In this document: piece after piece, positions 10,215 to 23,126 of the stretch
Position numbering within the stretch: position 1 is the first letter of the stretch
How the letters are laid out: each line of letters opens with the position of its first letter
Source: Utricularia gibba
Lineage: Eukaryota > Streptophyta > Magnoliopsida > Lamiales > Lentibulariaceae
Direction: 5' to 3'
DNA length: 35,861 nucleotides
Assembly (NCBI GenBank): GCA_002189035.1
Contig: NEEC01000501.1
Location: forward strand, 1 to 35,861
Position numbers and translations under genes: made by a program
The notes under the pieces: model-generated
The model's input: the letters and a program-made list of their open reading frames with translations, nothing else
Databases searched by the model: none
Told to the model about the DNA's origin: nothing

Positions 10215-11447
10215 CAAAACGAGAAGCGGTTCCTTGAAAAACCATGTAGGCAGCCCCCGAAAACCGAACGATAATAAATACATCACTTTATTTGCCGGAC
10301 TACAACTAACTCTCGTGCAAGCCAAACCTTACTTTGTCCCGTTCCAGGTGCACCCAAAGACCGCCTTCTCAAGTATAAAGTAAGTTGTTGAAAAAATCAT
10401 GTGGGGTGCACGTGATATCGCAATTTAAAAAATGCAACATTGTATTCATCGATTTGCATCCTTTTGTCCTCATGAGCCATAAAGAATCGCGGGCCCGGAC
10501 CAAGTTCCTAGCGAGACTGGCCGCCACAAAACGAGAAGCTGTTCCTTGAAAAACCATGTAGGCAACACGAAACCGAACGTTAATAAATACATCACTTTCT
10601 TTGCCGGGCTACAACTTACTTTGGGCCAAGGCCTAAGCTGATCTTTTTCCGGTTCCAAGTGCACCCAAGACCGCCTTCTCAAGTATAAAGTAAGTTGTTG
10701 AAAAAATCATGTGGGGTGCACGTGACATCATAATTTAAACAAATGGATCATTTTTTTTAATCGATTTGCATCCAGTTGACCTCATGAGCCATACAGAATC
10801 GGGGTCAAGGACCAAGTTCCCAGCGAGACTGGCCGCCACAAAACGAGAAGCGGTTCCTTGAAAAACCATGTAGGCAGCCCCCGAAAACCGAACGATAATA
10901 AATACATCACTTTATTTGCCGGACTACAACTAACTTTGGGCAAGCCAAAACCTTTTTCCGTTCCAGTGCCCCAAGACCGCCTCTCAAGTATAAAGTAAGT
11001 TGTTGAAAAAATCATGTGGGGTGCACGTGATATCGCAATTTAAACAAATGTTTCATCGATTTGCATCCTTTTGTCCTCATGAGCCATAAAGAATCGCGGG
11101 CCCGGACCAAGTTCCTAGCGAGACTGGCCGCCACAAAACGAGAAGCTGTTCCTTGAAAAACCATGTAGGCAACACCGAAAACCGAACGTTAATAAATACA
11201 TCACTTTCTTTGCCGGCTACAACTTACTTTGGGCCAAGGCCTAAGCTGATCTTTTTCCGGTTCCAAGTGCACCCAAAGACCGCCTTCTCAAGTATAAAGT
11301 AAGTTGTTGAAAAAATCATGTGGGGTGCACGTGACATCATAATTTAAACAAATGGATCATTTTTTTTAATCGATTTGCATCCAGTTGACCTCATGAGCCA
11401 TACAGAATCGGGGTCAAGGACCAAGTTCCCAGCGAGACTGGCCGCCA

Positions 11448-11749
11448 CAAAACGAGAAGCGGTTCCTGAAAAACCATGTAGGCAGCCCCCGAAAACCGAA
11501 CGGTTCACTTTATTTGCCGGACTACAACTAACTCTCGTGCAAGCCAAACCTTACTTTGTCCCGTTCCAGGTGCACCCAAAGACCGCCTGCTCAAGTATAA
11601 AGTAAGTTGTTGAAAAAATCATGTGGGGTGCACGTGATATCGCAATTTAAACAAATGCAACATTGTATTCATCGATTTGCATCCTTTTGTCCTCATGAGC
11701 CATAAAGAATCGCGGGCCCGGACCAAGTTCCTAGCGAGACTGGCCGCCA
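11448..11749. repeat. A unit with an internal deletion removing AATAAA
   Basis: After ccgaacg at about 11502 the unit goes straight to gttcactttatttgcc, so about a dozen bases (ataataaatacat in intact copies) are missing. The rest is a regular A (GATATC, cattgtattcatcg, CGGGCCCG). It is one of the larger private deletions in the window that is not explained by A/B mixing, so it may be a true copy-specific change. Confidence 0.7.
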
Positions 11750-14700
11750 CAAAACGAGAAGCTGTTCCTTGAAAAACCATGTAGGCAACACCGAAAACCG
11801 AACGTTAATAAATACATCACTTTCTTTGCCGGGCTACAACTTACTTTGGGCCAAGGCCTAAGCTGATCTTTTTCCGGTTCCAAGTGCACCCAAAGACCGC
11901 CTTCTCAAGTATAAAGTAAGTTGTTGAAAAAATCATGTGGGTGCACGTGACATCATAATTTAAACAAATGGATCATTTTTTTTAATCGATTTGCATCCAG
12001 TTGACCTCATGAGCCATACAGAATCGGGGTCAAGGACCAAGTTCCCAGCGAGACTGGCCGCCACAAAACGAGAAGCGGTTCCTTGAAAAACCATGTAGGC
12101 AGCCCCCGAAAACCGAACGAAATAAATACATCACTTTATTTGCCGGACTACAACTAACTTTCAAGCCAAAACCCCTTCCAGGTGCACCCAAAGACCGCCT
12201 GCTCAGTATAAAGTAAGTTGTTGAAAAAATCATGTGGGGTGCACGTGATATCAATTTAAACAAATGTCGATTTGCATCCTTTTGTCCTCATGAGCCATAA
12301 AGAATCGCGGGCCCGGACCAAGTTCCTAGCGAGACTGGCCGCCACAAAACGAGAAGCTGTTCCTTGAAAAACCATGTAGGCAACACCGAAAACCGAACGT
12401 TATAAATACATCACTTTCTTTGCCGGGCTACAACTTACTTTGGGCCAAGGCCTAAGCTGATCTTTTCCGGTTCCAAGTGCACCCAAAGACCGCCTTCTCA
12501 AGTATAAAGTAAGTTGTTGAAAAAATCATGTGGGGTGCACGTGACATCATAATTTAAACAAATGGATCATTTTTTTTAATCGATTTGCATCCAGTTGACC
12601 TCATGAGCCATACAGAATCGGGGTCAAGGACCAAGTTCCCAGCGAGACTGGCCGCCACAAACGAGAAGCGGTTCCTTGAAAAACCATGTAGGCAGCCCCC
12701 GAAAACCGAACGATAATAAATACATCACTTTATTTGCCGGACTACAACTAACTCTCGTGCAAGCCAAACCTTACCTTTGTCCCGTTCCAGGTGCACCCAA
12801 AGACCGCCTTCTCAAGTATAAAGTAAGTTGTTGAAAAAATCATGTGGGGTGCACGTGATATCGCAATTTAAACAAATGCAACATTGTATTCATCGATTTG
12901 CATCCTTTTGTCCTCATGAGCCATAAAGAATCGCGGGCCCGGACCAAGTTCCTAGCGAGACTGGCCGCCACAAAACGAGAAGCTGTTCCTTGAAAAACCA
13001 TGTAGGCAACACCGAAAACCGAACGTTAATAAATACATCACTTTCTTTGCCGGGCTACAACTTACTTTGGGCCAAGGCCTAAGCTGATCTTTTTCCGGTT
13101 CCAAGTGCCCCAAAGACCGCCTTCTCAAGTATAAAGTAAGTTGTTGAAAAAATCATGTGGGGTGCACGTGACATCATAATTTAAACAAATGGATCATTTT
13201 TTTTAATCGATTTGCATCCAGTTGACCTCATGAGCCATACAGAATCGGGGTCAAGGACCAAGTTCCCAGCGAGACTGGCCGCCACAAAACGAGAAGCGGT
13301 TCCTTGAAAAACCATGTAGGCAGCCCCGAAAACCGAACGATAATAAATACATCACTTTATTTGCCGGACTACAACTAACTCTCGTGCAAGCCAAACCTTA
13401 CCTTTGTCCCGTTCCAGGTGCACCCAAAGACCGCCTGCTCAAGTATAAAGTAAGTTGTTGAAAAAATCATGTGGGGTGCACGTGATATCGCAATTTAAAC
13501 AAATGCAAATCGATTTGCATCCTTTTGTCCTCATGAGCCATAAAGAATCGCGGGCCCGGACCAAGTTCCTAGCGAGACTGGCCGCCACAAAACGAGAAGC
13601 TGTTCCTTGAAAAACCATGTAGGCAACACGAAAACCGAACGTTAATAAATACATCACTTTCTTTGCCGGGCTACAACTTACTTTGGGCCAAGGCCTAAGC
13701 TGATCTTTTTCCGGTTCCAAGTGCACCCAAAGACCGCCTTCTCAAGTATAAAGTAAGTTGTTGAAAAAATCATGTGGGGTGCACGTGACATCATAATTTA
13801 AACAAATGGATCATTTTTTTTAATCGATTTGCATCCAGTTGACCTCATGAGCCATACAGAATGACCAAGTTCCCAGCGAGACTGGCCGCCACAAAACGAG
13901 AAGCGGTTCCTTGAAAAACCATGTAGGCAGCCCCCGAAAACCGAACGATAATAAATACATCACTTTATTTGCCGGACTACAACTTACTTTCCAAGCTACC
14001 TTTTTCCGTTCCAAGTGCCCCCAAGACCGCCTGCTCAGTATAAAGTAGAAAAAATCATGTGGGGTGCACGTGATATCGCAATTTAAACAAATGAATCGAT
14101 TTGCATCCTTTTGTCCTCATGAGCCATAAAGAATCGCGGGCCCGGACCAAGTTCCTAGCGAGACTGGCCGCCACAAAACGAGAAGCTGTTCCTTGAAAAA
14201 CCATGTAGGCAACACGAAAACCGAACGTTAATAAATACATCACTTTCTTTGCCGGGCTACAACTTACTTTGGGCCAAGGCCTAAGCTGATCTTTTTCCGG
14301 TTCCAAGTGCCCCAAAGACCGCCTTCTCAAGTATAAAGTAAGTTGTTGAAAAAATCATGTGGGGTGCACGTGACATCATAATTTAAACAAATGGATCATT
14401 TTTTTTAATCGATTTGCATCCAGTTGACCTCATGAGCCATACAGAATCGGGGTCAAGGACCAAGTTCCCAGCGAGACTGGCCGCCACAAAACGAGAAGCG
14501 GTTCCTTGAAAAACCATGTAGGCAGCCCCGAAAACCGAACGATAATAAATACATCACTTTATTTGCCGGACTACAACTAACTTCTGCAAGCCAAACCTTA
14601 CCTTTGTCCCGTTCCAGGTGCACCCAAAGACCGCCTCTCAAGTATAAAGTAAGTTGTTGAAAAAATCATGTGGGGTGCACGTGATATCGCAATTTAAACA

Positions 14701-17700
14701 AATGCAACATTGTATTCATCGATTTGCATCCTTTTGTCCTCATGAGCCATAAAGAATCGCGGGCCCGGACCAAGTTCCTAGCGAGACTGGCCGCCACAAA
14801 ACGAGAAGCTGTTCCTTGAAAAACCATGTAGGCAACACCGAAAACCGAACGTTAATAAATACATCACTTTCTTTGCCGGGCTACAACTTACTTTGGGCCA
14901 AGGCCTAAGCTGATCTTTTTCCGGTTCCAAGTGCACCCAAGACCGCCTTCTCAAGTATAAAGTAAGTTGTTGAAAAAATCATGTGGGGTGCACGTGACAT
15001 CATAATTTAAACAAATGGATCATTTTTTTTAATCGATTTGCATCCAGTTGACCTCATGAGCCATACAGAATCGGGTCAAGGACCAAGTTCCCAGCGAGAC
15101 TGGCCGCCACAAAACGAGAAGCGGTTCCTTGAAAAACCATGTAGGCAGCCCCCGAAAACCGAACGATAATAAATACATCACTTTATTTGCCGGACTACAA
15201 CTAACTCTCGTGCAAGCCAAACCTTACCTTTGTCCGTTCCAGGTGCACCCAAAGACCGCCTCTCAAGTATAAAGTAAGTTGTTGAAAAAATCATGTGGGG
15301 TGCACGTGATATCGCAATTTAAACAAATGCAACATTGTATTCATCGATTTGCATCCTTTTGTCCTCATGAGCCATAAAGAATCGCGGGCCCGGACCAAGT
15401 TCCTAGCGAGACTGGCCGCCACAAAACGAGAAGCTGTTCCTTGAAAAACCATGTAGGCAACACCGAAAACCGAACGTTAATAAATACATCACTTTCTTTG
15501 CCGGGCTACAACTTACTTTGGGCCAAGGCCTAAGCTGATCTTTTTCCGGTTCCAAGTGCACCCAAAGACCGCCTTCTCAAGTATAAAGTAAGTTGTTGAA
15601 AAAATCATGTGGGGTGCACGTGACATCATAATTTAAACAAATGGATCATTTTTTTTAATCGATTTGCATCCAGTTGACCTCATGAGCCATACAGAATCGG
15701 GGTCAAGGACCAAGTTCCCAGCGAGACTGGCCGCCACAAAACGAGAAGCGGTTCCTTGAAAAACCATGTAGGCAGCCCCCGAAAACCGAACGATAATAAA
15801 TACATCACTTTATTTGCCGGACTACAACTAAAAGCCAAACTTACCTTTGTCCGTTCCAGGTGCACCCAAAGACCGCCTGCTCAAGTATAAAGTAAGTTGT
15901 TAAAAAATCATGTGGGGTGCACGTGATATCGCAATTTAAACAAATGATCGATTTGCATCCTTTTGTCCTCATGAGCCATAAAGAATCGCGGGCCCGGACC
16001 AAGTTCCTAGCGAGACTGGCCCCACAAAACGAGAAGCTGTTCCTTGAAAAACCATGTAGGCAACACGAAAACCGAACGTTAATAAATACATCACTTTCTT
16101 TGCCGGGCTACAACTTACTTTGGGCCAAGGCCTAAGCTGATCTTTTTCCGGTTCCAAGTGCACCCAAAGACCGCCTTCTCAAGTATAAAGTAAGTTGTTG
16201 AAAAAATCATGTGGGGTGCACGTGACATCATAATTTAAACAAATGGATCATTTTTTTTTAATCGATTTGCATCCAGTTGACCTCATGAGCCATACAGAAT
16301 CGGGGTCAAGGACCAAGTTCCCAGCGAGACTGGCCGCCACAAAACGAGAAGCGGTTCCTTGAAAAACCATGTAGGCAGCCCCCGAAAACCGAACGATAAT
16401 AAATACATCACTTATTTGCCGGACTACAACTAACTCTCGGTGCAAGCCAAACCTTACCTTTGTCCCGTTCCAGGTGCACCCAAAGACCGCCTGCTCAAGT
16501 ATAAAGTAAGTTGTTGAAAAAATCATGTGGGGTGCACGTGATATCGCAATTTAAACAAATGCAACATTGTATTCATCGATTTGCATCCTTTTGTCCTCAT
16601 GAGCCATAAAGAATCGCGGGCCCGGACCAAGTTCCTAGCGAGACTGGCCGCCACAAAACGAGAAGCTGTTCCTTGAAAAACCATGTAGGCAACACCGAAA
16701 ACCGAACGTTAATAAATACATCACTTTTTTGCCGGGCTACAACTTACTTTGGGCCAAGGCCTAAGCTGATCTTTTTCCGGTTCCAAGTGCACCCAAAGAC
16801 CGCCTTCTCAAGTATAAAGTAAGTTGTTGAAAAAATCATGTGGGGTGCACGTGACATCATAATTTAAACAAATGCATCATTTTTTTTAATCGATTTGCAT
16901 CCAGTTGACCTCATGAGCCATACAGAATCGGGGTCAAGGACCAAGTTCCCAGCGAGACTGGCCGCCACAAAACGAGAAGCGGTTCCTTGAAAAACCATGT
17001 AGGCAGCCCCGAAAACCGAACGATAATAAATACATCACTTTATTTGCCGGACTACAACTAACTCTCGGTGCAAGCCAAACCTTACCTTTGTCCCGTTCCA
17101 GGTGCACCCAAAGACCGCCTGCTCAAGTATAAAGTAAGTTGTTGAAAAAATCATGTGGGGTGCACGTGATATCGCAATTTAAACAAATGCAACATTGTAT
17201 TCATCGATTTGCATCCTTTTGTCCTCATGAGCCATAAAGAATCGCGGGCCCGGACCAAGTTCCTAGCGAGACTGGCCGCCACAAAACGAGAAGCTGTTCC
17301 TGAAAAACCATGTAGGCAACACCGAAAACCGAACGTTAATAAATACATCACTTTCTTTGCCGGGCTACAACTTACTTTGGGCCAAGGCCTAAGCTGATCT
17401 TTTTCCGGTTCCAAGTGCCCCCAAGACCGCCTCTCAAGTATAAAGTAAGTTTTTGAAAAAATCATGTGGGGTGCACGTGACATCATAATTTAAACAAATG
17501 GATCATTTTTTTTAATCGATTTGCATCCAGTTGACCTCATGAGCCATACAGAATCGGGGTCAAGGACCAAGTTCCCAGCGAGACTGGCCGCCAAAACGAG
17601 AAGCGGTTCCTTGAAAAACCATGTAGGCAGCCCCCGAAAACCGAACGATAATAAATACATCACTTTATTTGCCGGACTACAACTAACTCTGGGCAAGCCA

Positions 17701-18827
17701 AAACCTTTTCCGTTCCAAGTGCCCCAAGACCGCCTCCTCAAGTATAAAGGTTGTTAAAAAATCATGTGGGTGCACGTGATATCGCAATTTAAACAAATGC
17801 AACATTTTTTTTAATCGATTTGCATCCTTTTGTCCTCATGAGCCATAAAGAATCGCGGGCCCGGACCAAGTTCCTAGCGAGACTGGCCGCCACAAAACGA
17901 GAAGCTGTTCCTTGAAAAACCATGTAGGCAACACGAAAACCGAACGTTAATAAATACATCACTTTCTTTGCCGGGCTACAACTTACTTTGGGCCAAGGCC
18001 TAAGCTGACTTTTTCCGGTTCCAAGTGCCCCAAGACCGCCTTCTCAAGTATAAAGTAAGTTGTTGAAAAAATCATGTGGGGTGCACGTGACATCATAATT
18101 TAAACAAATGGATCATTTTTTTTAATCGATTTGCATCCAGTTGACCTCATGAGCCATACAGAATCGGGTCAAGGACCAAGTTCCCAGCGAGACTGGCCGC
18201 CACAAAACGAGAAGCGGTTCCTTGAAAAACCATGTAGGCAGCCCCCGAAAACCGAACGATAATAAATACATCACTTTATTTGCCGGACTACAACTAACTC
18301 TCGGTGCAAGCCAAACCTTACCTTTGTCCCGTTCCAGGTGCACCCAAAGACCGCCTGCTCAAGTATAAAGTAAGTTGTTGAAAAAATCATGTGGGTGCAC
18401 GTGATATCGCAATTTAAACAAATGCAACATTGTATTCATCGATTTGCATCCTTTTGTCCTCATGAGCCATAAAGAATCGCGGGCCCGGACCAAGTTCCTA
18501 GCGAGACTGGCCGCACAAAACGAGAAGCTGTTCCTTGAAAAACCATGTAGGCAACACCGAAAACCGAACGTTAATAAATACATCACTTTCTTTGCCGGGC
18601 TACAACTTACTTTGGGCCAAGGCCTAAGCTGATCTTTTTCCGGTTCCAAGTGCCCCAAAGACCGCCTTCTCATGTATAAAGTAAGTTGTTAAAAAAATCA
18701 TGTGGGGTGCACGTGACATCATAATTTAAACAAATGGATCATTTTTTTTAATCGATTTGCATCCAGTTGACCTCATGAGCCATACAGAATCGGGTCAAGG
18801 ACCAAGTTCCAGCGAGACTGGCCGCCA

Positions 18828-19128
18828 CAAAACGAGAAGCGGTTCCTTGAAAAACCATGTAGGCAGCCCCCGAAAACCGAACGATAATAAATACATCACT
18901 TTATTTGCCGGACTACAACTAACTCTCGGTGCAAGCCAAACCTTACCTTTGTCCCGTTCCAGGTGCCAAAGACAAGTATAAAGTAAGTTTGAAAAAATCA
19001 TGTGGGGTGCACGTGATATCGCAATTTAAACAAATGCAACATTGTATTCATCGATTTGCATCCTTTTGTCCTCATGAGCCATAAAGAATCGCGGGCCCGG
19101 ACCAAGTTCCTAGCGAGACTGGCCGCCA
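18828..19128. repeat. A unit with deletions flanking the conserved core
   Basis: The segment normally reading gtgcacccaaagaccgcctg then ctcaag is contracted to gtgccaaagacaag around 18964-18975, and gttgttgaaaaa is shortened to gtttgaaaaa just after. The remainder is regular A with GATATC and the cattgtattcatcg tail. Private deletion or local consensus error. Confidence 0.65.
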
Positions 19129-22100
19129 CAAAACGAGAAGCTGTTCCTTGAAAAACCATGTAGGCAACACGAAAACCGAACGTTAATAAATACATCACTT
19201 TCTTTGCCGGGCTACAACTTACTTTGGGCCAAGGCCTAAGCTGATCTTTTTCCGGTTCCAAGTGCACCCAAAGACCGCCTTCTCAAGTATAAAGTAAGTT
19301 GTTGAAAAAATCATGTGGGGTGCACGTGACATCATAATTTAAACAAATGGATCATTTTTTTTAATCGATTTGCATCCAGTTGACCTCATGAGCCATACAG
19401 AATCGGGGTCAAGGACCAAGTTCCCAGCGAGACTGGCCGCCACAAACGAGAAGCGTTCCTGAAAAACCATGTAGGCAGCCCCGAAAACCGAACGATAATA
19501 AATACATCACTTTATTTGCCGGACTACAACTAACTCTTGCAAGCCAAACCTTACCTTTGTCCCGTTCCAGTGCACCCAAAGACCGCCTGCTCAAGTATAA
19601 AGTAAGTTGTTGAAAAAAATGTGGGGTGCACGTGATATCGCAATTTAAACAAATGCAACATTGTATTCATCGATTTGCATCCTTTTGTCCTCATGAGCCA
19701 TAAAGAATCGCGGGCCCGGACCAAGTTCCTAGCGAGACTGGCCGCCACAAAACGAGAAGCTGTTCCTTGAAAAACCATGTAGGCAACACCGAAAACCGAA
19801 CGTTAATAAATACATCACTTTCTTTGCCGGGCTACAACTTACTTTGGGCCAAGGCCTAAGCTGATCTTTTTCCGGTTCCAAGTGCACCCAAGACCGCCTT
19901 CTCAAGTATAAAGTAAGTTTTGAAAAAATCATGTGGGGTGCACGTGACATCATAATTTAAACAAATGGATCATTTTTTTTAATCGATTTGCATCCAGTTG
20001 ACCTCATGAGCCATACAGAATCGGGGTCAAGGACCAAGTTCCCAGCGAGACTGGCCCAAAACGAGAAGCGGTTCCTTGAAAAACCATGTAGGCAGCCCCC
20101 GAAAACCGAACGATAATAAATACATCACTTTATTTGCCGGACTACAACTTACTTTGGGCAAGCCAAACCTACCTTTTTCCGTTCCAGGTGCACCCAAGAC
20201 CGCCTGCTCAAGTATAAAGTAAGTTGTTAAAAAATCATGTGGGGTGCACGTGATATCGCAATTTAAACAAATGCATTTTTTTTAATCGATTTGCATCCTT
20301 TTGTCCTCATGAGCCATAAAGAATCGCGGGCCGGACCAAGTTCCTAGCGAGACTGGCCGCCACAAAACGAGAAGCTGTTCCTTGAAAAACCATGTAGGCA
20401 ACACCGAAAACCGAACGTTAATAAATACATCACTTTCTTTGCCGGGCTACAACTTACTTTGGGCCAAGGCCTAAGCTGATCTTTTTCCGGTTCCAAGTGC
20501 ACCCAAAGACCGCCTTCTCAAGTATAAAGTAAGTTGTTGAAAAAATCATGTGGGGTGCACGTGACATCATAATTTAAACAAATGGATCATTTTTTTTAAT
20601 CGATTTGCATCCAGTTGACCTCATGAGCCATACAGAATCGGGGTCAAGGACCAAGTTCCCAGCGAGACTGGCCGCCACAAAACGAGAAGCGGTTCCTTGA
20701 AAAACCATGTAGGCAGCCCCCGAAAACCGAACGATAATAAATACATCACTTTATTTGCCGGACTACAACTAACTCTCGTGCAAGCCAAACCTTACCTTTG
20801 TCCCGTTCCAGGTGCACCCAAAGACCGCCTGCTCAAGTATAAAGTAAGTTGTTGAAAAATCATGTGGGGTGCACGTGATATCGCAATTTAAACAAATGCA
20901 ACATTGTATTCATCGATTTGCATCCTTTTGTCCTCATGAGCCATAAAGAATCGCGGGCCCGGACCAAGTTCCTAGCGAGACTGGCCGCCACAAAACGAGA
21001 AGCTGTTCCTTGAAAAACCATGTAGGCAACACCGAAAACCGAACGTTAATAAATACATCACTTTCTTTGCCGGGCTACAACTTACTTTGGGCCAAGGCCT
21101 AAGCTGATCTTTTTCCGGTTCCAAGTGCCCCAAAGACCGCCTTCTCAAGTATAAAGTAAGTTGTTGAAAAAATCATGTGGGGTGCACGTGACATCATAAT
21201 TTAAACAAATGGATCATTTTTTTTAATCGATTTGCATCCAGTTGACCTCATGAGCCATACAGAATCGGGGTCAAGGACCAAGTTCCCAGCGAGACTGGCC
21301 GCCACAAAACGAGAAGCGGTTCCTTGAAAAACCATGTAGGCAGCCCCCGAAAACCGAACGATAATAAATACATCACTTTATTTGCCGGACTACAACTAAC
21401 TCTCGGTGCAAGCCAAACCTTACCTTTGTCCGTTCCAGTGCACCCAAGACCGCCTCCTCAAGTATAAAGTAAGTTGTTGAAAAAATCATGTGGGGTGCAC
21501 GTGATATCGCAATTTAAACAAATGCAACATTGTATTCATCGATTTGCATCCTTTTGTCCTCATGAGCCATAAAGAATCGCGGCCCGGACCAAGTTCCTAG
21601 CGAGACTGGCCGCCACAAAACGAGAAGCTGTTCCTTGAAAAACCATGTAGGCAACACCGAAAACCGAACGTTAATAAATACATCACTTTCTTTGCCGGGC
21701 TACAACTTACTTTGGGCCAAGGCCTAAGCTGATCTTTTTCCGGTTCCAAGTGCACCCAAGACCGCCTCTCAAGTATAAAGTAAGTTGTTGAAAAAATCAT
21801 GTGGGTGCACGTGACATCATAATTTAAACAAATGGATCATTTTTTTTAATCGATTTGCATCCAGTTGACCTCATGAGCCATACAGAATCGGGGTCAAGGA
21901 CCAAGTTCCCAGCGAGACTGGCCCCACAAAACGAGAAGCGGTTCCTTGAAAAACCATGTAGGCAGCCCCCGAAAACCGAACGATAATAAATACATCACTT
22001 TATTTGCCGGACTACAACTAACTCTTGGGCAAGCCAAAGCTTACCTTTTTTCCGTTCCAAGTGCACCCAAAGACCGCCTCTCAAGTATAAAGTAAGTTGT

Positions 22101-22551
22101 TAAAAAATCATGTGGGGTGCACGTGATATCGCAATTTAAACAAATGCAACATTTTATTTAATCGATTTGCATCCTTTTGTCCTCATGAGCCATAAAGAAT
22201 CGCGGGCCCGGACCAAGTTCCTAGCGAGACTGGCCGCCACAAAACGAGAAGCTGTTCCTTGAAAAACCATGTAGGCAACACCGAAAACGAACGTTAATAA
22301 ATACATCACTTTCTTTGCCGGGCTACAACTTACTTTGGGCCAAGGCCTAAGCTGATCTTTTTCCGGTTCCAAGTGCACCCAAAGACCGCCTTCTCAAGTA
22401 TAAAGTAAGTTGTTGAAAAAATCATGTGGGGTGCACGTGACATCATAATTTAAACAAATGGATCATTTTTTTAATCGATTTGCATCCAGTTGACCTCATG
22501 AGCCATACAGAATCGGGTCAAGGACCAAGTTCCCAGCGAGACTGGCCGCCA

Positions 22552-23126
22552 CAAAACGAGAAGCGGTTCCTTGAAAAACCATGTAGGCAGCCCCGAAAAC
22601 CGAACGATAATAAATACATCACTTTATTTGCCGGACTACAACTAACTCTCGGGCAAGCCAAGCTGACCTTTTTCCGTTCCAAGTGCACCCAAGACCGCCT
22701 GCTCAAGTATAAAGTAAGTTGTTGAAAAAATCATGTGGGGTGCACGTGACATCGTAATTTAAACAAATGCATTTTTTAATCGATTTGCATCCTTTGACCT
22801 CATGAGCCATAAAGAATCGGGGCCCGGACCAAGTTCCTAGCGAGACTGGCCGCAAAAACGAGAAGCTGTTCCTTGAAAAACCATGTAGGCATAATAAATA
22901 CATCACTTGCCGGACTACAACTAGGCAAGCCAAACCTCTTTGTCCGTTCCAGGTGCACCAAAGACCGCCTCTCAAGTATAAAGTAAGTTGTTGAAAAAAT
23001 CATGTGGGGTGCACGTGATCGCAATTTAAACAAATGCACATTGTATTCATCGATTTGCATCCTTTTGTCCTCATGAGCCATAAAGAATCGGGGCCCGGAC
23101 CAAGTTCCTAGCGAGACTGGCCGCCA
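22552..23126. repeat. Mosaic and shortened units at the domain boundary
   Basis: Unit 22552-22852 begins as A (gcggttcc, cagcccc, cgataataaat) but then shows B-like aagctgacctttttccg, gacatcgtaat and a short T-run, and ends in a mixed cctttgacc/aaagaatcggggcccgg. Unit 22853-23126 is only 274 bp: it starts with gctgttcc as B, drops the segment between ggca and ataataaat, then continues as A (gccggactacaact, gttccaggtgcacc, cattgtattcatcg, gtcctcat, aaagaatc). The next unit, 23127, starts a normal B. This is the second break in A/B alternation, and B units differ on its two sides. Recombination scar or assembly join; the sequence cannot decide. Confidence 0.85.

Larger units (their letters stand above)
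1..22551. repeat. Left domain: alternating A/B dimers, mainly the GGATC type of B
   Basis: A starts: 1, 619, 1245, 1850, 2474, 3099, 3706, 4613, 5237, 5847, 6463, 7087, 7715, 8337, 8965, 9586, 10215, 10839, 11448, 12064, 12658, 13285, 13892, 14487, 15110, 15737, 16340, 16968, 17592, 18203, 18828, 19443, 20057, 20678, 21305, 21927. B starts: 306, 933, 1540, 2160, 2785, 3396, 4017, 4301, 4926, 5536, 6150, 6777, 7401, 8026, 8650, 9273, 9901, 10527, 11134, 11750, 12345, 12971, 13588, 14174, 14797, 15422, 16025, 16654, 17282, 17893, 18516, 19129, 19748, 20363, 20991, 21616, 22240. Of these 37 B units, 31 read atggatcat before the T-run; the exceptions are 306, 1540, 3396, 5536, 9901 and 16654. Alternation breaks once, at 4017-4612. 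Units at 1-6150 are more mosaic than those at 6463-8650. Confidence 0.93.

Noticed and set aside
22853-23126. Insertion of foreign sequence at the domain boundary
   Set aside because: All its parts match A or B segments in the usual order; it is only shortened and hybrid.
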